Source: a virus. Taken from it: a DNA stretch of 39,684 bases. Below the pieces are notes generated by a model. It saw nothing but the letters and a program-made list of their open reading frames with translations. It made no database searches and had not been told where the DNA came from. This document shows positions 1 through 6,760 of the stretch, piece after piece. The stretch spans positions 1-39,684 of the IMG/VR virus record IMGVR_UViG_3300031758_000189; one strand, 5' to 3'. The translations under genes and the position numbers were made by a program. Position 1 is the stretch's first letter. The number at the start of each line of letters is the position of its first letter.

Positions 1-82
1 TGTTTTCTACAGGCTCGATTGCTGCCGTGGCTTCGAGTTCTGGCGCGGAGGCATCCGCTTCAATAGGAACATTATCGTCCAT
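1..82 (-). CDS. Scaffolding protein, N-terminal fragment (second copy of the 5' end)
   Basis: The leftward reading frame starts at ATG 82 and runs off the left edge after 27 codons. It is base-for-base identical to the first 82 bases of the complete scaffold gene at 36496-37287, and the identity continues upstream to base 127. It is not a separate gene. It is the point where the contig wraps onto itself, so in the real genome this fragment continues into the scaffold sequence ending at 36496. Confidence 0.85.
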   Translation of the reverse strand, partial: MDDNVPIEADASAPELEATAAIEPVEN

Positions 83-127
83 GTTTAACCCTTAAAGAGT
101 TCCTGATGAGCCGCATCAGTACGGTTG
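1..127. repeat. 127-bp exact repeat of 37206-37332 (contig wrap point)
   Basis: Bases 1-127 match 37206-37332 without a mismatch (constant offset 37205). Similarity continues imperfectly through the following hairpin (to about 160) and then breaks down. The repeat covers the scaffold start codon, its ribosome binding site and part of the leader. The right copy lies about 2.3 kb inside the right edge, so this is not a simple terminal repeat of the contig. Confidence 0.9.
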
Positions 128-130
128 GTG

Positions 131-160
131 GCTAGACTACATCATTTGATGCAGCATAGC
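131..160 (-). other. Hairpin in scaffold leader, version A
   Basis: Two 14-base arms (131-144 and 147-160) around a TT loop can pair at 11 of 14 positions on either strand. The equivalent element at 37336-37365 pairs at 13 of 14 positions. One pair differs in a compensating way (T-A here, C-G there), which supports a conserved RNA structure in the leader of the scaffold transcript. No T-tract follows on the minus strand, so it does not look like a classic terminator. Function is not known. Confidence 0.5.
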
Positions 161-171
161 AATCATGTTAG

Positions 172-516
172 TTAAGCCCACACGCGGTAAGGCACTGTAG
201 GTTCAACGCTCAAGGGTGTTAGCAATGCCAACTGTTCCTCATTAAAGCTGCCGCGAAGGTTGGTGTGCCAATCGGGATAATTTTCCAAAATGGGTTCGCC
301 TGCTTCGTCGTAACCGATGACCTTCGAGAACGGGCCAATCTGATCGACGTAGAAGCCTTCTGTTGGAACAAGAGCCATCACATCTTGCAGGATTGCGTCG
401 CCGTCCTCAGTCGCACCGACTTCGGTAGCAATGGTCTGCTCAGTGACAATGCCAGCCGCAATCAACGCAGCTTTCATGTCAGCTTCAGCAGGGGTTTTTA
501 GGTATAAATCTTTCAT
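172..516 (-). CDS. Conserved phage hypothetical protein next to tail spikes (114 aa, cassette A)
   Basis: A 114-aa acidic soluble protein with no signal peptide or membrane segment. It begins MKDLYLKTPAEADMKAAL and ends with a WHTNLRG stretch at about 83-89 and PYRVWA at the C-terminus. Small proteins of this style are common beside tail fibre genes in proteobacterial phages; a chaperone or minor virion role is possible but unproven. It is the last gene of the tail-spike cluster before scaffold. In the alternative cassette at the right end its place is taken by an unrelated 90-aa protein. The ribosome binding site is weak. Confidence 0.7.
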   Translation of the reverse strand: MKDLYLKTPAEADMKAALIAAGIVTEQTIATEVGATEDGDAILQDVMALVPTEGFYVDQIGPFSKVIGYDEAGEPILENYPDWHTNLRGSFNEEQLALLTPLSVEPTVPYRVWA

Positions 517-584
517 ACTATCAAAGCCTGTAGTTTGGTGCTGTTTTTAACATGGTCTTTGTCCTTTACTCTTTGCGCGCGCGG

Positions 585-782
585 TCAAATATTTAACGCG
601 CCGAGCAAAGGTTTTTTGTCGTACCCATCAAACTCGTAAGCAGCTAAAAGGGTGGATATATGCGCCTGATTGCGCTTAACAATCCGCTGCCAATCGGCTT
701 CAGACATGGTTTGGGGTTTTTCTTTTTTTATCCACGATACAACCATCAAGGCTTCGTCGTACAGTTCTTCTGAGATGTTCAT
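585..782 (-). CDS. Small hypothetical protein (65 aa)
   Basis: The chosen start is ATG 782 (MNISEELYDEAL) because AAAGGA lies 7 bases upstream. A longer frame from 833 would overlap the preceding tail-spike gene and has no such site. The 65-aa product is charged and predicted soluble, with WIKKEKP near residue 17 and LLAAYEFDGYDKKPLLGAL near the C-terminus. It sits between the 443-aa spike and the 114-aa protein in cassette A, with 10 bases separating it from the spike stop codon. No function recognised. No counterpart is seen in the right-end cassette. Confidence 0.7.
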   Translation of the reverse strand: MNISEELYDEALMVVSWIKKEKPQTMSEADWQRIVKRNQAHISTLLAAYEFDGYDKKPLLGALNI

Positions 783-792
783 ATACAATCCT

Positions 793-2124
793 TTAGATCG
801 GCCACCATTTGTCAGTCGATTCTTCATATACAAATCGAATAATTTGACCCGCTGTCATTGACGCAGGGAACAATGATACGTCTGACGCCGCAGACCATGT
901 TATTGATGTGATAGCCTCTTTGGTGTAAATCGACAGTGTCTGGCCTTGGCGGTATACATTTCCTACATACCCAAGCGTGACGTTGATGAGCGTCATTGTT
1001 CCCGTAGGCGCAAAGATCATCGCATCCGTGGAATTTAAAACACGATAGTTTATGCTTGTTCCGCCGGTAGGCGCTAAATATTGAACCGCTTTTCCGCCAT
1101 ATGTGCCAGAAGAAGCAGTCATAAAGCTGCTTACGTTGCCTATGACATCAACGCGCCGTAAATCTTTATCGGCGTCGGTTCCGGTATAGATCGCTTCCAT
1201 TTTATTGACGCAACCATTTTGCCCTGGCCCTTGTAGCGACCAATTATTATTGGCGGCTGCAAACGGGTGCAGCGTGCCGGTCACAAGAAAACGGGGGTTA
1301 ATAATCAAACTGTTTTCAAATGGCTGGAGGCAATATGTAATTTTGGTTGAGTTTGTGGGGTTCAAAATTACCGTCGGGGTAATAAGAACTTGGTTAAACC
1401 CTTGAAGCACAATCCCGTAAGGCGTCGGAGGCGTGACTGGTAATTCTTCAAGTGACAGGTTTAAGTAGGTGATATTCTGCCCAGTGCAGACAATTTGCCC
1501 GTCTGTAATCAACCTTGTAAATGTGTTGTTAAACCCGCCATGTTCTATGACGCGCCCAGTGGCCGACGTAACAATAAAGAAGTCGTATATATTGTAGACG
1601 CCACCATTCAATACGACAGAGGTGGTCTGCGTTCCCACGATGTCCATGCGGAAAGTGCAATAAAACACGTTGCTTGCAGTATAGGCCTGCATATTCAACG
1701 CTTGGTATGATTGCGAAATAATCATGTCGAAATGCGAACGGTAAATTGCAAAGATGCCAAGGGCTTCAATCTTGACAGCCGCAACAGTTGCAGACGCATG
1801 GCCTACGACACCGAAATTCTCTAGACGCAACGACAACAGTTGTCCGACAGTTGCGTCCGACAAGCAGTTAATTGCAGGCTGGTTTGGATCGCGCTGCAAA
1901 AACCGTGTGTTTTCGTAGCCGCCGCCGAACAGATTGACCTGATCGTATATGCGAAGGCCAGCAATAGAGTAGTCACCGGGAGGGCAATACACATATTTTG
2001 ACGCCTGCTGCGCCGCTTGAATAGCTGCCGTACTGTCAGCAACACCTGTCGGGTCTGCGCCGAAGTCCAAAATGTTGGCGGCAGCGCCTTCGATCATTGA
2101 GTATGTTGCTTTAGTAAGGCTCAT
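793..2124 (-). CDS. Tail spike with pectate-lyase-like beta-helix (443 aa, cassette A)
   Basis: The N-terminus MSLTKATYSMIEGAA is followed by LDFGADPTGVADSTAAIQAA (about 19-38), the signature start of the Pectate_lyase_3 / glycosyl hydrolase 28-like right-handed beta-helix fold used by phage tail spikes and depolymerases. The body is rich in short beta-strand-like repeats with many Asn, Val, Ile and Thr, as expected of a parallel beta-helix. The C-terminal 100 residues form a separate beta-rich region ending STDKWWPI. It probably binds or cleaves a surface polysaccharide; catalytic residues cannot be assigned by eye. The N-terminal 40 residues match the 414-aa spike at 37712-38956, then the two diverge completely, so the shared part is probably the virion anchor. 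RBS AGGA lies 9 bases upstream, over the stop of the previous gene. Confidence 0.85.
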   Translation of the reverse strand: MSLTKATYSMIEGAAANILDFGADPTGVADSTAAIQAAQQASKYVYCPPGDYSIAGLRIYDQVNLFGGGYENTRFLQRDPNQPAINCLSDATVGQLLSLRLENFGVVGHASATVAAVKIEALGIFAIYRSHFDMIISQSYQALNMQAYTASNVFYCTFRMDIVGTQTTSVVLNGGVYNIYDFFIVTSATGRVIEHGGFNNTFTRLITDGQIVCTGQNITYLNLSLEELPVTPPTPYGIVLQGFNQVLITPTVILNPTNSTKITYCLQPFENSLIINPRFLVTGTLHPFAAANNNWSLQGPGQNGCVNKMEAIYTGTDADKDLRRVDVIGNVSSFMTASSGTYGGKAVQYLAPTGGTSINYRVLNSTDAMIFAPTGTMTLINVTLGYVGNVYRQGQTLSIYTKEAITSITWSAASDVSLFPASMTAGQIIRFVYEESTDKWWPI

Positions 2125-2133
2125 GTCGCGATC

Positions 2134-3300
2134 CTATTTTGAAAATGCTTGCACTTCGGCATTTGTTAGCCGCTGCGGATAGAAAGACAATTTTGATATA
2201 TGCTTATTTAAGAAAAACGTACCGTTCAAACTACCAAGTATAAGGCTTGTTGGCGTAGTGGGGACGGCAGAAGTCGCGGATACTGCGCTGGCGCTTACTG
2301 CAAAGGCGCAGTTATTAAGTTTGTAAGCTATTGCGCTTGTGTAGGCTGCCCCAGACGATATGGTAACGGACGATGAGCCTGTTCCATTTATGACTGATGA
2401 CACGGCTGTGGCCGATGTTTGCCGCACATAAAGTTCATTCCCGGGGCCTACTGCGTCAAATGGAACGGCCCATTGACCTGTGCTTGGGTTACCGCCGGTT
2501 GTAGCGCACACAAACGTCCCTTCACTGGCATTAAACCAACTGCTGAAGTTCGTCCCAGTCATACTCACAGCGTCAGGATTGCGTGTTATAGATGTGCCAG
2601 TGTTAGGTATAACGGAAGTAGGAAAAGCGCCTTGCTCCGCCTGCATCAATATAAAATACACAACGCTGCCGCCAGTTACGCTGACGCGGTATTGGTTCGA
2701 CGAGACGCTTGACGCGCCGATAGAGACAAGACGTTGATATACCGACGTTACCGCAGGTGAAGTTCCGCCCGGTGTCCAAGTTCCTGCGTTTACGTCAAAA
2801 GAAAACGATCCTGATCCGCGTGCGTATGTGGAGAAAGCCCATGTGTTTGCGCCTAAAGTGATTGAGTTATTTACTCGCGCATAGAAAGGAGTTGTTCCGG
2901 CGCTGTTGTCGAGCTTGAACACTTTACCCGTGCTGCAAAGGCCGCTCAATCCGGCTGCTGCGAGAGCGGCGTCATCCGAAACAACGCTGAGAGAACCAGC
3001 CGCGTCTCCGAAAGTTGTCCACCCAGTTATGCCGGTTGGGTTTACGGAGTCTACGCCGCTTAGTGCGTTAGTCCGTTGCTCCTCAATCAGTAAGCCTTTA
3101 GGCGCAAGCGTGGTAGGATTGTAGTCAAAACGTGGGCCGTTAATCGCAGCCGTCTGAATAGAGCCGTTGCTACCAACAAATGTCCCTGTCGATGCGCGTG
3201 TAAATGTAACACGGGGGTCAAGAACACCAGTTGTAAAATCCAACGCCATGCGCGGGAGGACACGCTCAGTAGCAGTAGGGCTATAGGCAGGAGTAATCAT
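2134..3300 (-). CDS. Tail fibre/appendage protein with LamG-like domain (388 aa)
   Basis: The N-terminal half contains the phage pattern VTFTRASTGTFVGSNG, then PRFDYNPTTLAPKGLLIEEQ and RTN (about 31-80), recognised from many phage and prophage tail proteins. The remainder is Gly, Ser, Thr and Val rich and resembles two concanavalin-type beta-sandwich modules; LamG-like carbohydrate binding is inferred. Its ATG (3298-3300) directly abuts the TAA of the 731-aa spike (3301-3303), implying translational coupling. It ends 9 bases before the 443-aa spike. Likely an adhesin in the tail fibre cluster. No catalytic signature seen. Confidence 0.75.
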   Translation of the reverse strand: MITPAYSPTATERVLPRMALDFTTGVLDPRVTFTRASTGTFVGSNGSIQTAAINGPRFDYNPTTLAPKGLLIEEQRTNALSGVDSVNPTGITGWTTFGDAAGSLSVVSDDAALAAAGLSGLCSTGKVFKLDNSAGTTPFYARVNNSITLGANTWAFSTYARGSGSFSFDVNAGTWTPGGTSPAVTSVYQRLVSIGASSVSSNQYRVSVTGGSVVYFILMQAEQGAFPTSVIPNTGTSITRNPDAVSMTGTNFSSWFNASEGTFVCATTGGNPSTGQWAVPFDAVGPGNELYVRQTSATAVSSVINGTGSSSVTISSGAAYTSAIAYKLNNCAFAVSASAVSATSAVPTTPTSLILGSLNGTFFLNKHISKLSFYPQRLTNAEVQAFSK

Positions 3301-5496
3301 TTATACCCCCGTCACACGGAACCAAGCCGCCCATGTGGTAGCGTCAATGGCTTTACGGAAATAAATGTCATCTAGATCAGTTGCGCTATAGTCAGGATAA
3401 AAGAACTGGATTGTAGCTGTTTCGGTATTGCTAGATGGTCGGCGCGTTTCGACCATACCGTTATCATTTGCGGTTACGATAGCCACGTTTTGATACCGCG
3501 CCTGAGAAACGCCGTAAGGGTACGTATTAGCCGCGTCAGAAATAGTTTTAAGGTTGAAAGTAGACCCTGCGAAGTTGTTTTGGAGCGCGCGAAAATTATG
3601 TGTTTCAGTGTTGGGGTGGTAGTTGTTGTCCCATATGTTAGTCGCAACAACCTGTGTGCCTGCGACCACAACAATCTCATTCGTGATAGAACCTAAAAAC
3701 TGATTTCCTACGATGGATATTTCTTGGATAGTGTTGCCCACCAAGCCAAGTGACATATGGGACTGAGTAGCCCCGCGTAGAGTATTGTTGCGGAAATTAA
3801 GCGTTGTAATGTTGTTGCTTACCACCACAGGAACCGACACGTTGGAGACCAACATATTGCCGACAATGTCAATTTCTTTGGATGTTCTGCCAGATGTAGT
3901 GTTGTCCCCGATCAAAATACGACCGTAACCTGATGTAGATGCAAACGTAGAGTTGTCCACAATGGACAACCCATAAACAGAACCGAAAGGGTGGAACAAA
4001 ATATGTTCACAGTCTGTGATGGTGTTGTCCGCTATGATGACTGCGTTAGGGACAGTGCCTAGCGTGTTACTGCAATACAGACTGACAGCATTGTTGGTGG
4101 CAAATGTGTTTCCAATAACAATGATGTTTGCCCAATTTGCGTTGGCGATATTGTCAACAGAGATGGCAATGTGACCGCGATTTCCGCCGCAGTTGCTGAA
4201 CTTGTTGCCGCTGATGGTGACGTTTTTGATAATACCAAACGCGTCATCTGGCTCCAAACAAATGCAACCGGGCATATCGTTACGCGACCAGTTGCGGAAC
4301 ACGTTACCTTCGATGGTGGCGCGGTCAACGTCGATGAAGCTGATCGCATTGCGGCCACCAGTTGCGCCGTAAAGAACGCCATCGAATACGCAGTCGCGGA
4401 TCACAACATCAAAATTGTGCCGCTCTGTCCCACCGCCTGCGCCGGAACCAATCAAAATTGCATCAGAGCGAGGCCCTTCAAAAAAGCATTTTTCGATAAC
4501 AACACGACGCACACCGTTCATGCGTAGCAAGTGCCCATAGGTTTCGTTGTGACCAAGTGTAGCAACATCACCGAGGAACTTGAGGTTGCTAAACTTTACG
4601 TCGTTAATAAACGCTGAAGATGATCCGCTGTCAAAGTTAATGCAGCTACTTGCGGGGTTATATGAGAACCGCTTGATGATACTTTTTTCACCGTCGCCAT
4701 AGACATTATAGCCAGTTCCGCTCGTAATAAGACAGCCGGAACTGTTGCCAGCATCCACACAATAAGTGCCTTCTGGCACATATATATTTGGCGCAGCCGT
4801 CATAGCCGCAAGAAACGCCGCAGAGTCATCCGTTACGCCATCGCCAACAGCACCGAAGTCCTTGACCGAAACATATTGGGCCAGTTTGGCCTCTACGTTT
4901 GTAGCAACGCTGCCAGTAAACGGTGGCTCATAACTAACAATTGACGCGTCTACAGCGCCGGTAGTTGTCTGAACTGCGGTTGTAAACTTGACTTCGCCGC
5001 CGACGTGTACGCCAGACGTAAACGTCACGGTGTCGCTGTCCGTTTCCAGATAGCTGTCACCAACATATTGGTTCACACCGTCGATGTATACCGACAGCGA
5101 ATTTGTACCGGGCGTGTAGTTGATCGTCGATAGGTTAAACACAGTCTGGCCGGCGGTGGCCGTGATGACTTCTTCCTGCACCGTGTAGTTGACGAAGTTG
5201 GAGTTGACGCCTGTAATGTTGTCGTAAGTGCCAATCAGGATGCTTGCGGCAGTCTCAATGACAAACTTGTACACCAGACCGTCAGTCAGCCAAATCTCGC
5301 CGCCCGGTACGCGTCCTGCGCTGTCCAATATGATAGGGTTGGCGTGTGGCGTAACGCCAGTCGCGCTGGTGTAAGACGTCTGCGGTGTGGTCGTGCCGGC
5401 TGCATAGGTGTAAATCTTGCCGCCTGACAAGATAACACCGTTGTTGTCAAAAAACTGAGCCGCGAACCCGCCAATGGGGGAAGGAGTTACTGACAT
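3301..5496 (-). CDS. Large tail spike: head-binding domain, beta-helix and C-terminal knob (731 aa)
   Basis: Residues 1-110 carry FFDNNGVILSGGKIYTYAAG and a GGEIWLTDGLVYKFVI segment, an N-terminal domain common to podovirus tail spikes that attaches to the tail hub. Residues about 205-250 contain VSVKDFGAVGDGVTDDSAAF, the entry of a pectate-lyase-type right-handed beta-helix. Coil repeats then run to about 620 (VVIRDCVFDGV, ATIEGNVFRNW, VTISGNKFSNCGGN, VIIADNTITDC). The last 90 residues (YPYGVSQARYQN to ATTWAAWFRVTGV) resemble a knob-like trimerisation/receptor domain of the pyocin-knob style. It is the longest fibre gene in the cluster and probably the main receptor-binding or depolymerase spike. 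Catalytic Asp/Glu residues cannot be assigned without a structure. Confidence 0.85.
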   Translation of the reverse strand: MSVTPSPIGGFAAQFFDNNGVILSGGKIYTYAAGTTTPQTSYTSATGVTPHANPIILDSAGRVPGGEIWLTDGLVYKFVIETAASILIGTYDNITGVNSNFVNYTVQEEVITATAGQTVFNLSTINYTPGTNSLSVYIDGVNQYVGDSYLETDSDTVTFTSGVHVGGEVKFTTAVQTTTGAVDASIVSYEPPFTGSVATNVEAKLAQYVSVKDFGAVGDGVTDDSAAFLAAMTAAPNIYVPEGTYCVDAGNSSGCLITSGTGYNVYGDGEKSIIKRFSYNPASSCINFDSGSSSAFINDVKFSNLKFLGDVATLGHNETYGHLLRMNGVRRVVIEKCFFEGPRSDAILIGSGAGGGTERHNFDVVIRDCVFDGVLYGATGGRNAISFIDVDRATIEGNVFRNWSRNDMPGCICLEPDDAFGIIKNVTISGNKFSNCGGNRGHIAISVDNIANANWANIIVIGNTFATNNAVSLYCSNTLGTVPNAVIIADNTITDCEHILFHPFGSVYGLSIVDNSTFASTSGYGRILIGDNTTSGRTSKEIDIVGNMLVSNVSVPVVVSNNITTLNFRNNTLRGATQSHMSLGLVGNTIQEISIVGNQFLGSITNEIVVVAGTQVVATNIWDNNYHPNTETHNFRALQNNFAGSTFNLKTISDAANTYPYGVSQARYQNVAIVTANDNGMVETRRPSSNTETATIQFFYPDYSATDLDDIYFRKAIDATTWAAWFRVTGV

Positions 5497-5499
5497 TTA

Positions 5500-5913
5500 T
5501 TACACACCTAAATTGCCGGCAGCCACAAATGTGTTAGCGACCGGGCAGATAAGAGAAATAACCGCATATTGGCCCATCGTGCTGAACAGCGACGAATATG
5601 ACACGAGTGTCTGCCCACCAGCCGCAACAGTGACTTTACCTGCGCCGCCTTGAATAATTGTGACGTTAAAGCCGGCGCCAAGTCCTGCCGCGCAAGTGAT
5701 TGTCGTTGCCGAGCCGCTAGTGCAGTAAATAATTTTGCCGTTGTCCGTTGCCGACAGCGTCCGTGCGGTTGTGGCTTCTGTCACAATTACGCCGGTAAGC
5801 ATCTGTTGTACGGTAACTTTTTTGGTCGTGGCGCTCTGCACCGCCGGCAATTCTTCCGTAAGCGCCAGCGGAGTTGTGACCGCGGTAAGTTGCGAGATTT
5901 TCTTGTCGGCCAT
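5500..5913 (-). CDS. Small structural/fibre-like protein (137 aa)
   Basis: Begins MADKKISQLTAVTTPLALTE, a start seen in many phage fibre-base or head-fibre proteins. Continues with a beta-rich, Gly/Thr/Val/Ala-rich body with no membrane helix. Probably a minor virion component or the adaptor for the spike whose gene begins 3 bases downstream; the exact role is unknown. It lies 4 bases after the stop of a 53-aa gene in the same transcript. Confidence 0.7.
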   Translation of the reverse strand: MADKKISQLTAVTTPLALTEELPAVQSATTKKVTVQQMLTGVIVTEATTARTLSATDNGKIIYCTSGSATTITCAAGLGAGFNVTIIQGGAGKVTVAAGGQTLVSYSSLFSTMGQYAVISLICPVANTFVAAGNLGV

Positions 5914-5917
5914 TTAT

Positions 5918-6079
5918 CTACTCCAGCAGCAACAACCCGCCGTCTTCTTGGACGAGGTTGTCTCCAATTTCAGTTAACAAGTTGCCTTGCACGGTCGCGT
6001 CAGCGTAGCCAGACAGAAAGCTAATAATGCTTCCTAAGCCTAAAGCGATACCATTACGAAGAGCGCCGCCAAAGCCCAT
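5918..6079 (-). CDS. Tiny phage protein with LLTE/LLLLE tail (53 aa)
   Basis: ATG 6077-6079 opens a 53-codon frame ending at TAG 5918-5920. The product starts MGFGGALRNGIALGLGSIIS, a Gly-rich hydrophobic segment that could be a short membrane or virion-binding helix. It ends LLTEIGDNLVQEDGGLLLLE, a two-fold repeat of the type LLxExGDxLVxEDG known from very small podovirus structural-region proteins. It fills the otherwise empty gap between the 101-aa and 137-aa genes. Function unknown. Confidence 0.65.
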   Translation of the reverse strand: MGFGGALRNGIALGLGSIISFLSGYADATVQGNLLTEIGDNLVQEDGGLLLLE

Positions 6080-6082
6080 CTA

Positions 6083-6388
6083 TCAGTTCCGGTTAATCGG
6101 CTTAGCGTAAACGGTGCCGCCTGTTGACACTTGGATCGCGCTCACGCGCCAAGGCGCACCAGTGGTGTTGGTTGGCAACACGAAAGGGATCGGCGTGAAC
6201 GGCGGGATCGGCGTGCTGGCCGTCGTAGCAACAGCGCCGACGCCGACTTCGACGTAGCAGGCTTGGTCAGACCAAACGACTACGCCTTGCGCGCCGGGCG
6301 CCCATGCGGACGTGTTACCAGCGGTGCCAGTGTAGGCTACGCTGTACGCAGGGTAGTCAGCTTTGCTTAGTGGGTTTAAAAGTTCCAT
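6083..6388 (-). CDS. Hypothetical small virion-region protein (101 aa)
   Basis: A 101-aa protein beginning MELLNPLSKADYPAYSVAYTG with a Thr/Gly/Pro/Val-rich body and short predicted beta-strands (VVVWSDQACYVEVGVG; WRVSAIQVSTGGTVYAKP). No catalytic motif or membrane segment. Proteins of this size and composition are often encoded between portal and tail genes and may be decoration or neck components; that is inference from position. Nine bases separate it from the 120-aa gene upstream. Confidence 0.65.
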   Translation of the reverse strand: MELLNPLSKADYPAYSVAYTGTAGNTSAWAPGAQGVVVWSDQACYVEVGVGAVATTASTPIPPFTPIPFVLPTNTTGAPWRVSAIQVSTGGTVYAKPINRN

Positions 6389-6397
6389 AACGCGTCC

Positions 6398-6760
6398 TTA
6401 TGCGAGAAATTTCAGTTTATACAGCGTGCTGTAATACAGGCCAAAAATCTCGTCGATAATGTTTTGGATTGGGGTGCAATCCTTATCGACGACTTTATAC
6501 CGCATTTCCATCAGTTCGTCTACTTGACCTTCAAGAAACTCGACAATGTTGTTGGTTTTCTTAGCCGACATGAGCGAAATAGGGCCAATTAGGCCATATT
6601 TGCCCTGATAGGCTTCCGCGTATTTGTCCGCCAAGTCGATGATTTCGCTGTAAAACTTCCGCAACGCCTTATGCTTTGCGTAGCTGCGTGTGTTCAGGTG
6701 CGTCGAGTGAGCCACATCACGCGCCAAAAACAGTGTTCCTACAAAATCAGCGCAACTCAT
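6398..6760 (-). CDS. Dps/ferritin-like helical phage protein (120 aa, resembles DUF5856)
   Basis: An almost all-helical protein starting MSCADFVGTLFLARDVAHST and continuing with SYAKHKALRKFYSEIIDLADKYAEA style helices. The spacing of His and Glu/Asp (DVAHSTHL; FYSEIIDLAD; FLEGQVDELME) recalls the Dps/ferritin-like fold, and I believe it belongs to the family catalogued as DUF5856. Metal binding or DNA protection is possible but not shown. Its ATG overlaps the portal stop codon by one base (TAATG), so it is probably translated by coupling with portal. Confidence 0.6.
   Translation of the reverse strand: MSCADFVGTLFLARDVAHSTHLNTRSYAKHKALRKFYSEIIDLADKYAEAYQGKYGLIGPISLMSAKKTNNIVEFLEGQVDELMEMRYKVVDKDCTPIQNIIDEIFGLYYSTLYKLKFLA

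Noticed and set aside
1-127. Direct terminal repeat of a linear genome
   Set aside because: The second copy is about 2.3 kb from the right edge and the sequences beyond it differ, so it is a wrap/variant junction rather than paired terminal repeats.
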